Below are positions 1-7,990 of a DNA stretch of 52,523 bases, piece after piece. Position numbers and translations under genes: made by a program. Every line of letters starts with the position of its first letter. Within the stretch, counting starts at the first letter, position 1. The DNA is from Candidatus Phocaeicola faecipullorum. Lineage in GTDB: Bacteria > Bacteroidota > Bacteroidia > Bacteroidales > Bacteroidaceae. The notes below the pieces were generated by a model. That model saw only the letters and a program-made list of their open reading frames with translations, was not told where the DNA came from and made no database searches. The DNA lies in contig JAHLFB010000249.1 of assembly GCA_018884025.1 (NCBI GenBank), positions 1 through 52,523 of the forward strand, read 5' to 3'.

Positions 1-1220
1 ATGAACTTCTCCATCGGGGCGAGCTTTTGGGAGAGCAGTTCCATGTCTTGGCTCATCTTCTCAGCCGTGATTTTCGCGTATATCTGGGTCGAGCGGATGC
101 TCGTGTGCCCCATCAGTTTCGACAGCGTTTCAATGGGTACGCCGTTGGAAAGACATATTGTCGTGGCATACGAATGACGGCTTTGGTGCCACGTGACGTT
201 TTTGTTTATCCCGCATTGTCTGGCTACCTGTTTAATGCCGTATTTGCAGATGTTATAGCATGGTACGGGCAGCAGCTTGCCGTCTTTGGAAGCACCCTTG
301 TATTTGTCGATGATGTGCTTCGCCACGTCCAGCAGGCGGATGTTCGTTTCCACTCCCGTTTTCTGGCGGCTTGTCTTTATCCACAGATGCCCGTCGAAGG
401 AAACTTGCAGGTTCTCTTCCGTAAGGTTTGCCATGTCGCGCCAGCTCAAGCCTGTGAAGCAGCAGAAGATGAACAGGTCGCGTATCAGCCCATAGTTCTT
501 CCGTTTGAACGTGCCGTTTATCATCTGCGTGATTTCCTCTTTCGTCGGGTAGCCGCGTTTCGTTTCCTCCTTCGTAATGTGGTAGGCGTAGAACGGATCG
601 CGTTGCAGCCAGCCGTTGTTGATGGCGGTGAAGATAATGCTGCGGAAGGGCATCATGTACGACCATACGGTGTTGGTGCAATGCCCTTTCTCCACACGGA
701 GGAACAGCTCGAAGCCCGTGATGAAGGCGGGGGCAAGCTCTTTCAGGGCGATGTCCTCCACTTTGTACCGGGTCTTGATGAACTCCGACAGGTGCTTGTA
801 AACCACGCAGTATTTCCAATAGCTCCGTTGGCTCTTCATCTTGCCCACCAATTTGGCGTAGTCCTCGTTGTGCTGCCGGAACACGGCAAGCAGCGTCTTG
901 TGATTCATACCCATGCCGAGGTATTCGTTGCGCACCTTCTCCGCCGTGACATAGGTGTCGCGGTCGAACACGTCCTGATACGCCTTGTTCACTCCCACGC
1001 GGATTTTGTCCAGCATACGGTTGCCTTCCAAAGCCACGTTGCTTCTTCCGGTCAGTCGCCCGGTCTCCACGCTCCACATTTTTTCCTCCACGTCCAGCTT
1101 GCAACTGAACTGTGCGATTTTCCCGTTCACCGTGATACGGCACATGACCGGTATCAGCCCGTTCTTCTTCGGCGCGTTGCGCTTCAAATAGAATAAAATC
1201 TTGAATGTCGCTCTACTCAT
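1..1220 (-). CDS. Tyrosine recombinase / integrase (partial, runs off left edge)
   Basis: Site-specific tyrosine recombinase of the kind found at the ends of Bacteroidales conjugative or mobilizable elements. Translation from ATG at 1220 gives 406 codons with no stop before the edge, so only the extreme C-terminus is missing. An N-terminal arm/SAM-like region (about 1-210) precedes the catalytic domain. The expected catalytic residues are visible: Arg261 in TGLSWRD, His345-x-x-Arg348 in WHQSRHSYAT, His372 in LMGHTS, and the nucleophile Tyr381 in QIYAKI. G+C is clearly higher than in the following genes (33 of 60 in 901-960 by hand count), which suggests transfer. Long open frames on the opposite strand here follow from the high G+C and are not genes. 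Family call is firm; which element it belongs to cannot be seen. Confidence 0.93.
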   Translation of the reverse strand, partial: MSRATFKILFYLKRNAPKKNGLIPVMCRITVNGKIAQFSCKLDVEEKMWSVETGRLTGRSNVALEGNRMLDKIRVGVNKAYQDVFDRDTYVTAEKVRNEYLGMGMNHKTLLAVFRQHNEDYAKLVGKMKSQRSYWKYCVVYKHLSEFIKTRYKVEDIALKELAPAFITGFELFLRVEKGHCTNTVWSYMMPFRSIIFTAINNGWLQRDPFYAYHITKEETKRGYPTKEEITQMINGTFKRKNYGLIRDLFIFCCFTGLSWRDMANLTEENLQVSFDGHLWIKTSRQKTGVETNIRLLDVAKHIIDKYKGASKDGKLLPVPCYNICKYGIKQVARQCGINKNVTWHQSRHSYATTICLSNGVPIETLSKLMGHTSIRSTQIYAKITAEKMSQDMELLSQKLAPMEKF

Positions 1221-1575
1221 AATTCCTATTTTTTATGTTTGCAAAATTACCTTGTGTAGAGCTGTAAGGCTGTATGTAAACCGCAGCAGACCGCCGCAAT
1301 CGAACCTGCCGCAGGACTTTTTCGCTCCAAAAGCGTCCAAACGCCTGTAAAAGTGGCGTTTTCACCTCGTTTTGCCGTCTTTTTCCGTACTGTTACCATA
1401 TCCGGTTTTCGGTAACGGGATAGTAACGCAATTCCGGTTCAAGTTGGCTTTCGACCGGTTTTACTTGGCACCCGTCCAAATCGTCAAAACTTCATAAACC
1501 ATTAACTTTCAACCATATTTCCGTGATTTGCTCAGTATCTCACTTTTTTATATTATCTTTGCGAAAAAGAGTTAT
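1221..1575. other. Gene-free stretch between integrase and chromosome; possible att/arm region
   Basis: No coding frame is supported here. G+C falls from integrase-like to chromosomal values across the stretch, so an element boundary may lie within it. Short repeated words could be integrase arm-type sites: GTTACC at 1392-1397 and its inverse GGTAAC at 1411-1416, GTAAC again at 1423-1427, and CCGGTT at 1402, 1434 and 1455. The boundary itself cannot be fixed without the other end of the element or an empty site. Confidence 0.35.
1554..1561 (+). promoter_or_regulatory. Bacteroidota -7 promoter element for the 1576 gene
   Basis: TATCTTTG matches TAnnTTTG, with TTTG at 1527-1530 as a possible -33 element. 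Transcription would start near 1568, which excludes an ATG at 1528 as the start of the following gene and leaves a very short leader before ATG 1576. Confidence 0.6.
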
Positions 1576-2712
1576 ATGAAGTTTCGCACTATAGTAAAAA
1601 TAGGAGTTGGATTGTCTGTCTTGTTGTTCTGTCTTGGAGTAGCATTCTATAGTTTTGTTAGTTTGACAGATGCGGAAAAAGGTAAAGATGTCGATATGTT
1701 TGCTTTAATTCCTGACGATTGTTATGGTGTTCTAGATACAGATAATATAGGATATTATACAAGTGAGTTTCCACGTACTTCATATGCTATAGATTTAGAT
1801 ACAATTCATCATTCGGAACTGATAAAAAATATTCTAACCGGAATAACACAATATACTTCTGTAAATACCCACGGCTTGTCAAACCAGATCCAGCGTCTTA
1901 TGATAAGTTTCCATAACTCAAATTCAACAAAAGATGTTGTGGCATATTTTAAGTTATCAAGCAGTGGAAGCGGTTTTATAGGTGATATATTGAAACAGAG
2001 ATATGGTCAAAATATATCTCCAAAAGTAGAAGAATACAGGGGAAAGAAAATAGAGATATATCCATTGGGAAAAACAGCCAATTTTCTGTCCGTCCTGTCT
2101 GGGGATGGATATCTAGTCATAAGTTATCATAAGTTGCTGATTGAACGTGTAATAGATGCGATAAAGGATGGAACGTCTCTTTCCGACGATGTAGTATTTT
2201 CCAACCATAAAGTTAAGAAGTCTGCTAATTATTTGACTTTTTATGGTCGTACCGCATCTTTTCCTTTGCTTTCCGGAAGGCAAACCCATGTATGGAGTGA
2301 ATTTGAATTACATCTCAACAGTGATGTTCTTTACCTTAGTGGTATGATGTATGAACCGGACAGCTGTATGCAGGAAGTTAAATCGCGTTTGGAAGAAATA
2401 CCAACATTATCAGAGGATAGTATTCTTATCATATCAGGTCATGAGAAAGTGGATTCATGTATCACAAACGCCATGTCTATGCCAAGAAACAAGATATTTG
2501 ATGAATGTCTGTCTAATTTGTCGAGAGACGCCTCGTATATAATGGTTGCCGATATGGATAAAGTCGCACAGACTCCGGAACTTTATGCTTCTTATTTTCC
2601 TGGTTTTATACGTGATAATATAGACCTTTTCCGTTCCTTCATAATGTCATCTCAGGTAACAGAAGTTAACGGAAGATTTTCCCATATATATATTTTTACA
2701 TATAAGTATTAA
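1576..2712 (+). CDS. Membrane-anchored protein of unknown function
   Basis: 378 residues. One hydrophobic segment (about 8-26) follows a basic N-terminus, giving a signal anchor or uncleaved signal with the rest outside the cytoplasm. No lipobox, no enzymatic motif and no internal repeat are visible. The start of the mature part (FALIPDDCYGVLDTD) resembles proteins annotated as DUF3352-like in Bacteroidales, but this is an impression from the pattern, not a verified match. ATG 1576 is chosen because the promoter at 1554-1561 lies between it and an in-frame ATG at 1528. The gene is convergent with the MFS gene, only 7 bp apart, with no obvious terminator between them. Confidence 0.75.
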   Translation: MKFRTIVKIGVGLSVLLFCLGVAFYSFVSLTDAEKGKDVDMFALIPDDCYGVLDTDNIGYYTSEFPRTSYAIDLDTIHHSELIKNILTGITQYTSVNTHGLSNQIQRLMISFHNSNSTKDVVAYFKLSSSGSGFIGDILKQRYGQNISPKVEEYRGKKIEIYPLGKTANFLSVLSGDGYLVISYHKLLIERVIDAIKDGTSLSDDVVFSNHKVKKSANYLTFYGRTASFPLLSGRQTHVWSEFELHLNSDVLYLSGMMYEPDSCMQEVKSRLEEIPTLSEDSILIISGHEKVDSCITNAMSMPRNKIFDECLSNLSRDASYIMVADMDKVAQTPELYASYFPGFIRDNIDLFRSFIMSSQVTEVNGRFSHIYIFTYKY

Positions 2713-2719
2713 ATCATAA

Positions 2720-3919
2720 TTATCTTACTTTATTCTTGTTGAAGTGTGGGCCTGCCTTGAATTTGAAATAAAACATTGAGACCACCGTCAGAATGGCCCC
2801 GAACAGATATGCATATTTGAAAGATAAAATTTCCGCAATGCTTCCCCCTGTAAGCATGCCTATACCCAGACCTACATCCCACGATGTGAGGTAAGTGCTT
2901 GTAGCCGTTCCTCTTTGATTGTTGGGGGCAAGATTGACAAAAAGCGTGTTATATGCAGGAAACATTGTACCGAAACCTATTCCAAGCAGCAGTGATATCA
3001 GGAAGAAAAAATTACTAGTGAGTGTGTAGTTCCATTCAATAGTCCATCCGCAAGCTGTAAGTCCGAAATAACAGAAAGATACAAGATACATTCCTGCCAT
3101 TATTACTTCAGTAATTTTTCCTTTGTCAACTAATTTACCGCTGAAAAGACGGCTGATTGCCATCCCAACAGCCATGAATGTAAAGAAAAGTCCTGTCTCA
3201 GCTGTTATACCTATCTGTTTGGCATACATTGCCACATAATTTGTTGTCATTCCGTAAGGAATAGAGAGCAGAAGCAGGCTTAATCCTCCGGGCAAACCTT
3301 TGATAAGTATAAATCTGTCCAGTGAAATTGGTTCACGTTTTACTGGTGGACGATATTCTGTTTTCACGCATGAAGCCATGATTATACCGAGTATTCCTGA
3401 GCATAAAGCATATGAGAAGACTGTTGTATATGATGCGCCGGCATTATGCAGAAACAGTCCGAACATCGGTCCTATTGACATTGCAAGATTGTTTGTAAGA
3501 CCATAATATCCAAGTCCTTCACCTCTTCTGGACGATGGCATGATGTCAATGACCAATGTATTTCCACCTACGGTTACCATACCGAACGAAAATCCGTGAA
3601 CTATTCTTAGTATTATAAACAGCGTAAGTGTTCCGGCCAGTATATATCCAGCAAAAATAGATGTAAAAATAAAGTAGGCTATCAAGTACAATGGCTTTCT
3701 GGCGAATGTGTCAAGGAAATATCCGGAAAATGGCCTTATGCACAATGCCGCTATCGTGTAGCATGATAGTACAATTCCGATAGTCGCATTGGAAACCTTG
3801 AATATCTCTTCCAGATAAAATGGCAATACCGGGATTAATAGCCAAAATCCGAAGTACAGTAAGAAATTGGCAGCCAGTATGCAGCAATAACTTGGCGTGA
3901 TAAGTCTGTCTTTACCCAT
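2720..3919 (-). CDS. MFS transporter
   Basis: 399-residue major facilitator superfamily permease with about 12 hydrophobic segments. Family landmarks include the loop 2-3 region (SGYFLDTFARKPLYL), where an acidic residue and Arg/Lys replace the canonical GxxxDRxGRR, and the segment GLGYYGLTNNLAMSIGPMFG after helix 4. It is most like drug or sugar efflux permeases of the YfcJ/arabinose-efflux group; the substrate cannot be told. It lies downstream of pheS on the same strand, separated by a hairpin at 3945-3983, so it may be read separately. Confidence 0.85.
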   Translation of the reverse strand: MGKDRLITPSYCCILAANFLLYFGFWLLIPVLPFYLEEIFKVSNATIGIVLSCYTIAALCIRPFSGYFLDTFARKPLYLIAYFIFTSIFAGYILAGTLTLFIILRIVHGFSFGMVTVGGNTLVIDIMPSSRRGEGLGYYGLTNNLAMSIGPMFGLFLHNAGASYTTVFSYALCSGILGIIMASCVKTEYRPPVKREPISLDRFILIKGLPGGLSLLLLSIPYGMTTNYVAMYAKQIGITAETGLFFTFMAVGMAISRLFSGKLVDKGKITEVIMAGMYLVSFCYFGLTACGWTIEWNYTLTSNFFFLISLLLGIGFGTMFPAYNTLFVNLAPNNQRGTATSTYLTSWDVGLGIGMLTGGSIAEILSFKYAYLFGAILTVVSMFYFKFKAGPHFNKNKVR

Positions 3920-3944
3920 AATCTATTTTATGTCTTTATAGTCT

Positions 3945-3983
3945 AAAGGCACGGACCCACAATCATGTGAACCCCGTGCCTTT
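3945..3983 (-). terminator. Hairpin between pheS and the MFS gene
   Basis: Arms AAAGGCACGG (3945-3954) and CCGTGCCTTT (3974-3983) pair perfectly over 10 bp with a 19-nt loop. A long T-run after the stem is lacking in the direction of pheS transcription, so termination may be partial or need other factors. Confidence 0.55.
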
Positions 3984-4009
3984 AAGATTTTATGTTTGTG
4001 TCTTATTAT

Positions 4010-5029
4010 TTAATTGGCAGCCTCAAATTCAGTCAAGAATCTTGTATCATTTTCAGAGAACATACGCAAGTCCTTAACCTTATATTTAAGGTTTGCTATA
4101 CGTTCTACACCCATACCGAATGCATATCCTGAATAAACTTTACTGTCTATGCCGTTAGCTTCAAGTACAGCCGGATCTACCATTCCGCAACCAAGTATTT
4201 CCACCCAACCTGTATATTTACAGAACGGACAGCCTTCTCCTCCACAAATATCGCAGCTGATATCCATTTCCGCACTTGGTTCAGTGAATGGGAAATATGA
4301 CGGACGAAGACGTATCTTGGTGTCTGCGCCGAACATTTCCTGTGCAAACTGCAACAATACCTGTTTAAGGTCGGTGAATGAAACATTCTTGTCGATATAC
4401 AGACCTTCTACCTGATGGAAGAAGCAGTGAGCTCTATAGCTGATGGCTTCGTTTCTGTAAACACGTCCCGGGCAGATTACGCGGATAGGAGGTTGTGAAA
4501 CTTCCATCACACGGCTCTGTACAGATGAAGTATGTGTTCTAAGGATAATGTCAGGATGACTTTCAATGAAGAATGTGTCCTGCATATCGCGTGCAGGATG
4601 ATCCTCCGCAAAGTTCATTGAAGAGAATACATGCCAGTCGTCTTCTACCTCAGGACCATCGGCTATTGTAAATCCCATACGGCTGAAAATATCTATTATT
4701 TCATTCTTTACAATACTCAAAGGATGGCGAGTACCTAAATCTATTGGGTATGCAGTACGTGTAAGGTCTAACTCCGCAGCTCCGTTATCCTGCATTTCGA
4801 ATGATTCCTTAAGTGCTGCTATACGTTCCTGGGCACGGTTCTTCAATTCGTTCAGTTTCATGCCCACTTCCTTTTTCTGTTCGGCTGCTACGTTTCTGAA
4901 GTCAGCCATAAGTGCATTGATAGCACCTTTTTTACTAAGGTATTTTATTCGAAGAGCCTCAAGTTCTTCTGCGTTCGAAGCTTTCAAGTCTTCTATTTCC
5001 TTAAGTAGCTGTTCTATTTTTGCTAACAT
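4010..5029 (-). CDS. pheS: Phenylalanine--tRNA ligase alpha subunit
   Basis: 339 residues, the usual length for bacterial PheS. The N-terminal coiled-coil arm (about 1-85) is rich in Lys/Glu and would bind tRNA. The class II catalytic core follows, with motif 2-like YRAHCFFHQVEGLYID and motif 3-like GYAFGMGVERIANLKY near the C-terminus. A Cys-rich insertion (CDICGGEGCPFC) sits in the catalytic domain, as is common in this family. It forms the alpha2beta2 enzyme with PheT, which is not in the window. A -7 element at 5062-5069 lies about 33 bp upstream of ATG 5029. Confidence 0.97.
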   Translation of the reverse strand: MLAKIEQLLKEIEDLKASNAEELEALRIKYLSKKGAINALMADFRNVAAEQKKEVGMKLNELKNRAQERIAALKESFEMQDNGAAELDLTRTAYPIDLGTRHPLSIVKNEIIDIFSRMGFTIADGPEVEDDWHVFSSMNFAEDHPARDMQDTFFIESHPDIILRTHTSSVQSRVMEVSQPPIRVICPGRVYRNEAISYRAHCFFHQVEGLYIDKNVSFTDLKQVLLQFAQEMFGADTKIRLRPSYFPFTEPSAEMDISCDICGGEGCPFCKYTGWVEILGCGMVDPAVLEANGIDSKVYSGYAFGMGVERIANLKYKVKDLRMFSENDTRFLTEFEAAN

Positions 5030-5061
5030 ATATTACAGTTTTAATTTTTTACATTGGTGCA

Positions 5062-5069
5062 AAGTTAAG
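5062..5069 (-). promoter_or_regulatory. -7 promoter element for pheS
   Basis: On the minus strand this reads TAACTTTG, matching TAnnTTTG, and lies a short leader away from the pheS start. Confidence 0.55.
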
Positions 5070-5150
5070 TATTTAAACTGAAATATTTCCTTTTTCAGGT
5101 AATAAAAAAGAAAACTTGACTAATATTCGTTTATGAAAGAAAAAAATAGG

Positions 5151-5158
5151 TAATTTTG
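5151..5158 (+). promoter_or_regulatory. -7 promoter element for the 5186 lipoprotein gene
   Basis: TAATTTTG matches TAnnTTTG. It overlaps an in-frame non-ATG start at 5156, so the true start must be downstream at ATG 5186. Confidence 0.55.
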
Positions 5159-5185
5159 TCGCGTATTTTATTTAGGCATAATGAA

Positions 5186-6055
5186 ATGAAAAATATTCTG
5201 TTGGGATATGTCTGTCTGCTTATGATTGTGTCGTGTGTAGGGCAGCAGAAAAAATCCGAAATAATGTCCGGCGAACCGGAAGAACAGGTACCGGAAGCCG
5301 ACTCTTTAAATATTCCGGATGGTGATTTGTCCGATACTCTTATTGTAGTGGACGAAGTGATACCTGTTACGGCTGACGCCAGTTTTATAGATTTTCTTTA
5401 TTATTTTACTTCCGACGAGGATTTCCAGCGTTCCAGGGTTTTGTTTCCTGTATCATTTTATAATGATACGACGGTTGAAAGACTCAATGCCGATGAATGG
5501 GTTTTCGATCCAATGTTCGATTCCGATAAAATATACACAGTGATATTCGATAAGGAAGATGAGCTGGAACTGGAAAACGATACTCCTTCTGGCAGTGTGC
5601 AGATTGACTGGATATATTTGTCCGATTATCATATAAGGCGCTATTATTTTGAGTTGAAAAACAATCAATGGTTTCTTGAGGCTGTGAATAAGGAAAAAAT
5701 GTCCAGAGAATCTTCCGGAGCTGAAGATTTTTATGACTTTTATGTTCGCTTTGCTTCCGATTCCGTATTCCAGGCTGAGCGTCTGGCAAATCCGTTACTG
5801 TTCTCCACTGTCGATCCTGAGGATGAGTTCTCTGTGCTTGAAACCACCCTTGAGGAAGGCCAATGGTTTGCTTTCCGCCCTCCAATGCCAGTAGCCAAGA
5901 TATCAAATATTCGCTACGGACAGCAGGAAACTGTCAAATCAAACACCAAAATAGTAGAGTTTAAAGGTTTAGGCAATGGTTTCAGTAATACTCTATACTT
6001 CAGACGTATCCATGGAAAATGGAAGTTGGTGAAGTTTGAAGACCTTGGAGACTGA
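5186..6055 (+). CDS. Lipoprotein, probably DUF4348 family
   Basis: 289 residues from ATG 5186. The signal peptide MKNILLGYVCLLMIVSC ends in a lipobox (IVSC, Cys17), so the product is a lipoprotein. An acidic linker (about 20-60) leads to two similar globular halves: FIDFLYYFTSDEDFQRSRVLFP near residue 67 and FYDFYVRFASDSVFQAERLANP near residue 180 look like the same motif repeated. That duplicated layout is what I associate with DUF4348 proteins of Bacteroidales, whose function is unknown. The 3' end overlaps the frame upstream of murB, and murB starts 28 bp after the stop, so the two are probably co-transcribed. Confidence 0.75.
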   Translation: MKNILLGYVCLLMIVSCVGQQKKSEIMSGEPEEQVPEADSLNIPDGDLSDTLIVVDEVIPVTADASFIDFLYYFTSDEDFQRSRVLFPVSFYNDTTVERLNADEWVFDPMFDSDKIYTVIFDKEDELELENDTPSGSVQIDWIYLSDYHIRRYYFELKNNQWFLEAVNKEKMSRESSGAEDFYDFYVRFASDSVFQAERLANPLLFSTVDPEDEFSVLETTLEEGQWFAFRPPMPVAKISNIRYGQQETVKSNTKIVEFKGLGNGFSNTLYFRRIHGKWKLVKFEDLGD

Positions 6056-6083
6056 TGATTGTTATATACATAAAAATGAATTA

Positions 6084-7097
6084 ATGAAAGAATATACAGA
6101 TTACCCTATACTAAAATACAATACGTTCGGGATGGATGTAAAGGCATCCCGTTTTGTAGAATATTCATCGGTAGATGAACTTAGAGCATTTCTCCTTTCA
6201 GTAGATAAAAATCAGCCGATACTGCATATAGGTGGTGGCAGTAATCTTCTTTTTATTTCAGATTTCCGTGGTATTATCCTTCATTCTGCTATAAAAGGTT
6301 TTACCGTAGAGGATGAAACTGATGAATGGATAGATATTAATGCCGGTGCAGGAGAGGTATGGGATGATTTTGTGGAATATTCAGTTTCTCATGGGTGGTA
6401 CGGAGCGGAAAATCTGTCCATTATTCCCGGTGAGGTAGGAGCCTCCGCTGTACAGAATATAGGTGCTTATGGTGTTGAGGCTAAAGATATAATACATAAA
6501 GTACATACCGTGTGTGTGGCAGATGCATCGGAGCGTGTGTTTAGCAATGAGGAGTGTACCTATTCGTATCGTGAAAGTATTTTTAAAGGAGAATTAAAAG
6601 GACGCTATGTAGTGACACATGTCACTTATCGACTGTCAAAACTCCCTTGTTATCATCTTTCTTATGGAAATATCAGTTCCGAACTTGAAAGGAGAGGATT
6701 GGAGCCGTCGTTACAGAATGTCCGTAATGTGATAATAGATGTAAGGCGTTCCAAACTCCCGGAACCGTCAGAATTGGGAAATGCCGGCAGTTTCTTCATG
6801 AACCCTATGGTAACGGTCAGTAAATATAATGAATTGTCATCGTTATATCCTGATATGCCTCATTATCCAATAGACGATAATACGGTCAAAATACCGGCTG
6901 GATGGATGATAGACCGTTGCGGATGGAAAGGCCGTAATATAGGTCCCGCAGGTGTATATCAGAAACAGGCTCTCGTTCTTGTAAACCTCGGAGGAGCTAC
7001 AGGTAGTGATATAACAAATCTTGCGGATGAGATAATAAAGTCTGTAAAGGACAAATTCGGAGTAGAAATACGTCCGGAAGTAAACTACATATATTGA
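6084..7097 (+). CDS. murB: UDP-N-acetylenolpyruvoylglucosamine reductase (MurB)
   Basis: 337-residue FAD enzyme that reduces enolpyruvyl-UDP-GlcNAc to UDP-MurNAc with NADPH in the cytoplasmic stage of peptidoglycan synthesis. FAD-binding motifs are clear: ILHIGGGSNLLF near residue 50 and IIPGEVGASAVQNIGAYG near 115. GNAGSFFMNP carries the catalytic Ser that donates a proton, and the C-terminal EIRPEVNYIY carries the conserved Glu. ATG 6084 is preferred over an in-frame ATG at 6036 because that one overlaps the preceding gene and because homologous enzymes begin close to the YPILKYNTFG segment. Confidence 0.96.
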   Translation: MKEYTDYPILKYNTFGMDVKASRFVEYSSVDELRAFLLSVDKNQPILHIGGGSNLLFISDFRGIILHSAIKGFTVEDETDEWIDINAGAGEVWDDFVEYSVSHGWYGAENLSIIPGEVGASAVQNIGAYGVEAKDIIHKVHTVCVADASERVFSNEECTYSYRESIFKGELKGRYVVTHVTYRLSKLPCYHLSYGNISSELERRGLEPSLQNVRNVIIDVRRSKLPEPSELGNAGSFFMNPMVTVSKYNELSSLYPDMPHYPIDDNTVKIPAGWMIDRCGWKGRNIGPAGVYQKQALVLVNLGGATGSDITNLADEIIKSVKDKFGVEIRPEVNYIY

Positions 7098-7119
7098 CAG
7101 TAAATATAAAGACAGCTAT

Positions 7120-7896
7120 ATGAAGGTGACTATATTGGGAAGTGGAACATCAACAGGAGTTCCTCAGATAGGTTGTACATGTCCTGTGTGTACCAGCGAT
7201 GATCCTCGCGACAGACGTCTAAGGTGTTCCGGACTTTTAGAAGTTGACGGTGTAAGGATACTTATTGACTGTGGCCCTGATTTCCGTGAGCAGATGCTGC
7301 GTCTGGTAGATTTTGCTCCCATAGATGCGGTACTTATCACCCATGAGCATTACGACCATGTAGGAGGGCTTGACGACCTTCGTCCGTTTTGCCAGTTCAA
7401 GGATATACCTGTATATGCGGAAGATTATACCGCCGAACGCCTTCAGCAGCGCATACCATATTGTTTTGTAGAACATCCTTATCCTGGAGTGCCGAAGATT
7501 CCTTTGCAAAGGATAGAACCTGGAAAGTCTTTTTCTGTGTCAGGCATGTATGGCAATACAGTGGAAGTTACTCCTTTCAGAGTCATGCATGGCAAGATGC
7601 CTATCCTTGCCTTCAGAATAGGAAATATGGCATGGGTAACCGATATGACGGAAATTCCTGAAGAAAGCAGTGCTTTTCTTGAAAATCTTGATTGTCTGGT
7701 TATGAATGCGTTACGTATGGAACCACACTGGACTCATCAGAGTCTTCCCCAGGCTATAGAGCGCGCATCGGTTATAAAGGCCAAAGAAACATATTTCATA
7801 CATGCCAGCCATCATATCGGTCTGCATGCCGATGTTGAAAAAATGCTTCCGGAGCATATGCATCAGACATATGACGGAATGGTGATAGAGTTTTGA
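7120..7896 (+). CDS. MBL-fold metallo-hydrolase (PhnP-like)
   Basis: 258 residues with the metallo-beta-lactamase signature THEHYDHVGGLDDL (HxHxDH) near residues 75-88, further metal ligands at VMHGKMP and FIHASHHIGLH, and an N-terminal segment LGSGTSTGVPQIGCTCPVC typical of the PhnP/RNase Z-like phosphodiesterase group. The Cys cluster (CTCPVC) resembles the structural zinc site of PhnP. No phn genes are nearby, so a role in phosphonate metabolism is not supported; a cyclic phosphodiesterase activity is the best guess. It follows murB by 22 bp and is probably in the same transcript, which ends at the hairpin array 7907-7983. Confidence 0.85.
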   Translation: MKVTILGSGTSTGVPQIGCTCPVCTSDDPRDRRLRCSGLLEVDGVRILIDCGPDFREQMLRLVDFAPIDAVLITHEHYDHVGGLDDLRPFCQFKDIPVYAEDYTAERLQQRIPYCFVEHPYPGVPKIPLQRIEPGKSFSVSGMYGNTVEVTPFRVMHGKMPILAFRIGNMAWVTDMTEIPEESSAFLENLDCLVMNALRMEPHWTHQSLPQAIERASVIKAKETYFIHASHHIGLHADVEKMLPEHMHQTYDGMVIEF

Positions 7897-7906
7897 GTAA
7901 TTGTAG

Positions 7907-7983
7907 GTTTGCAAATGTTTTGCAAAAGGATTTAAACAGCATTTAAACGTGATTTAAAAACCGTTTAAATGCTGTTTAATATT
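7907..7983. repeat. 11-bp-step repeat array with 18-bp perfect hairpin
   Basis: Seven consecutive 11-mers fill the gap between two convergent genes. Units are GTTTGCAAATG and TTTTGCAAAAG, then five of the type nrTTTAAAnnn beginning GATTTAAACAG (7929); the TTT core moves by one base between the second and third unit and then keeps an exact 11-bp step. Within it, 7932-7949 and 7962-7979 are perfect inverted repeats of 18 bp around a 12-nt loop, so the RNA from either side would fold into a strong stem, probably acting as a two-way terminator. Confidence 0.8.
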
Positions 7984-7990
7984 TCTTGGA

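Noticed and set aside
27-1196. Long open frame on the plus strand over the integrase (389 codons)
   Set aside because: The opposite frame encodes a recombinase with all catalytic motifs in order. The plus-strand frame has no recognisable motif and is an effect of the high G+C.
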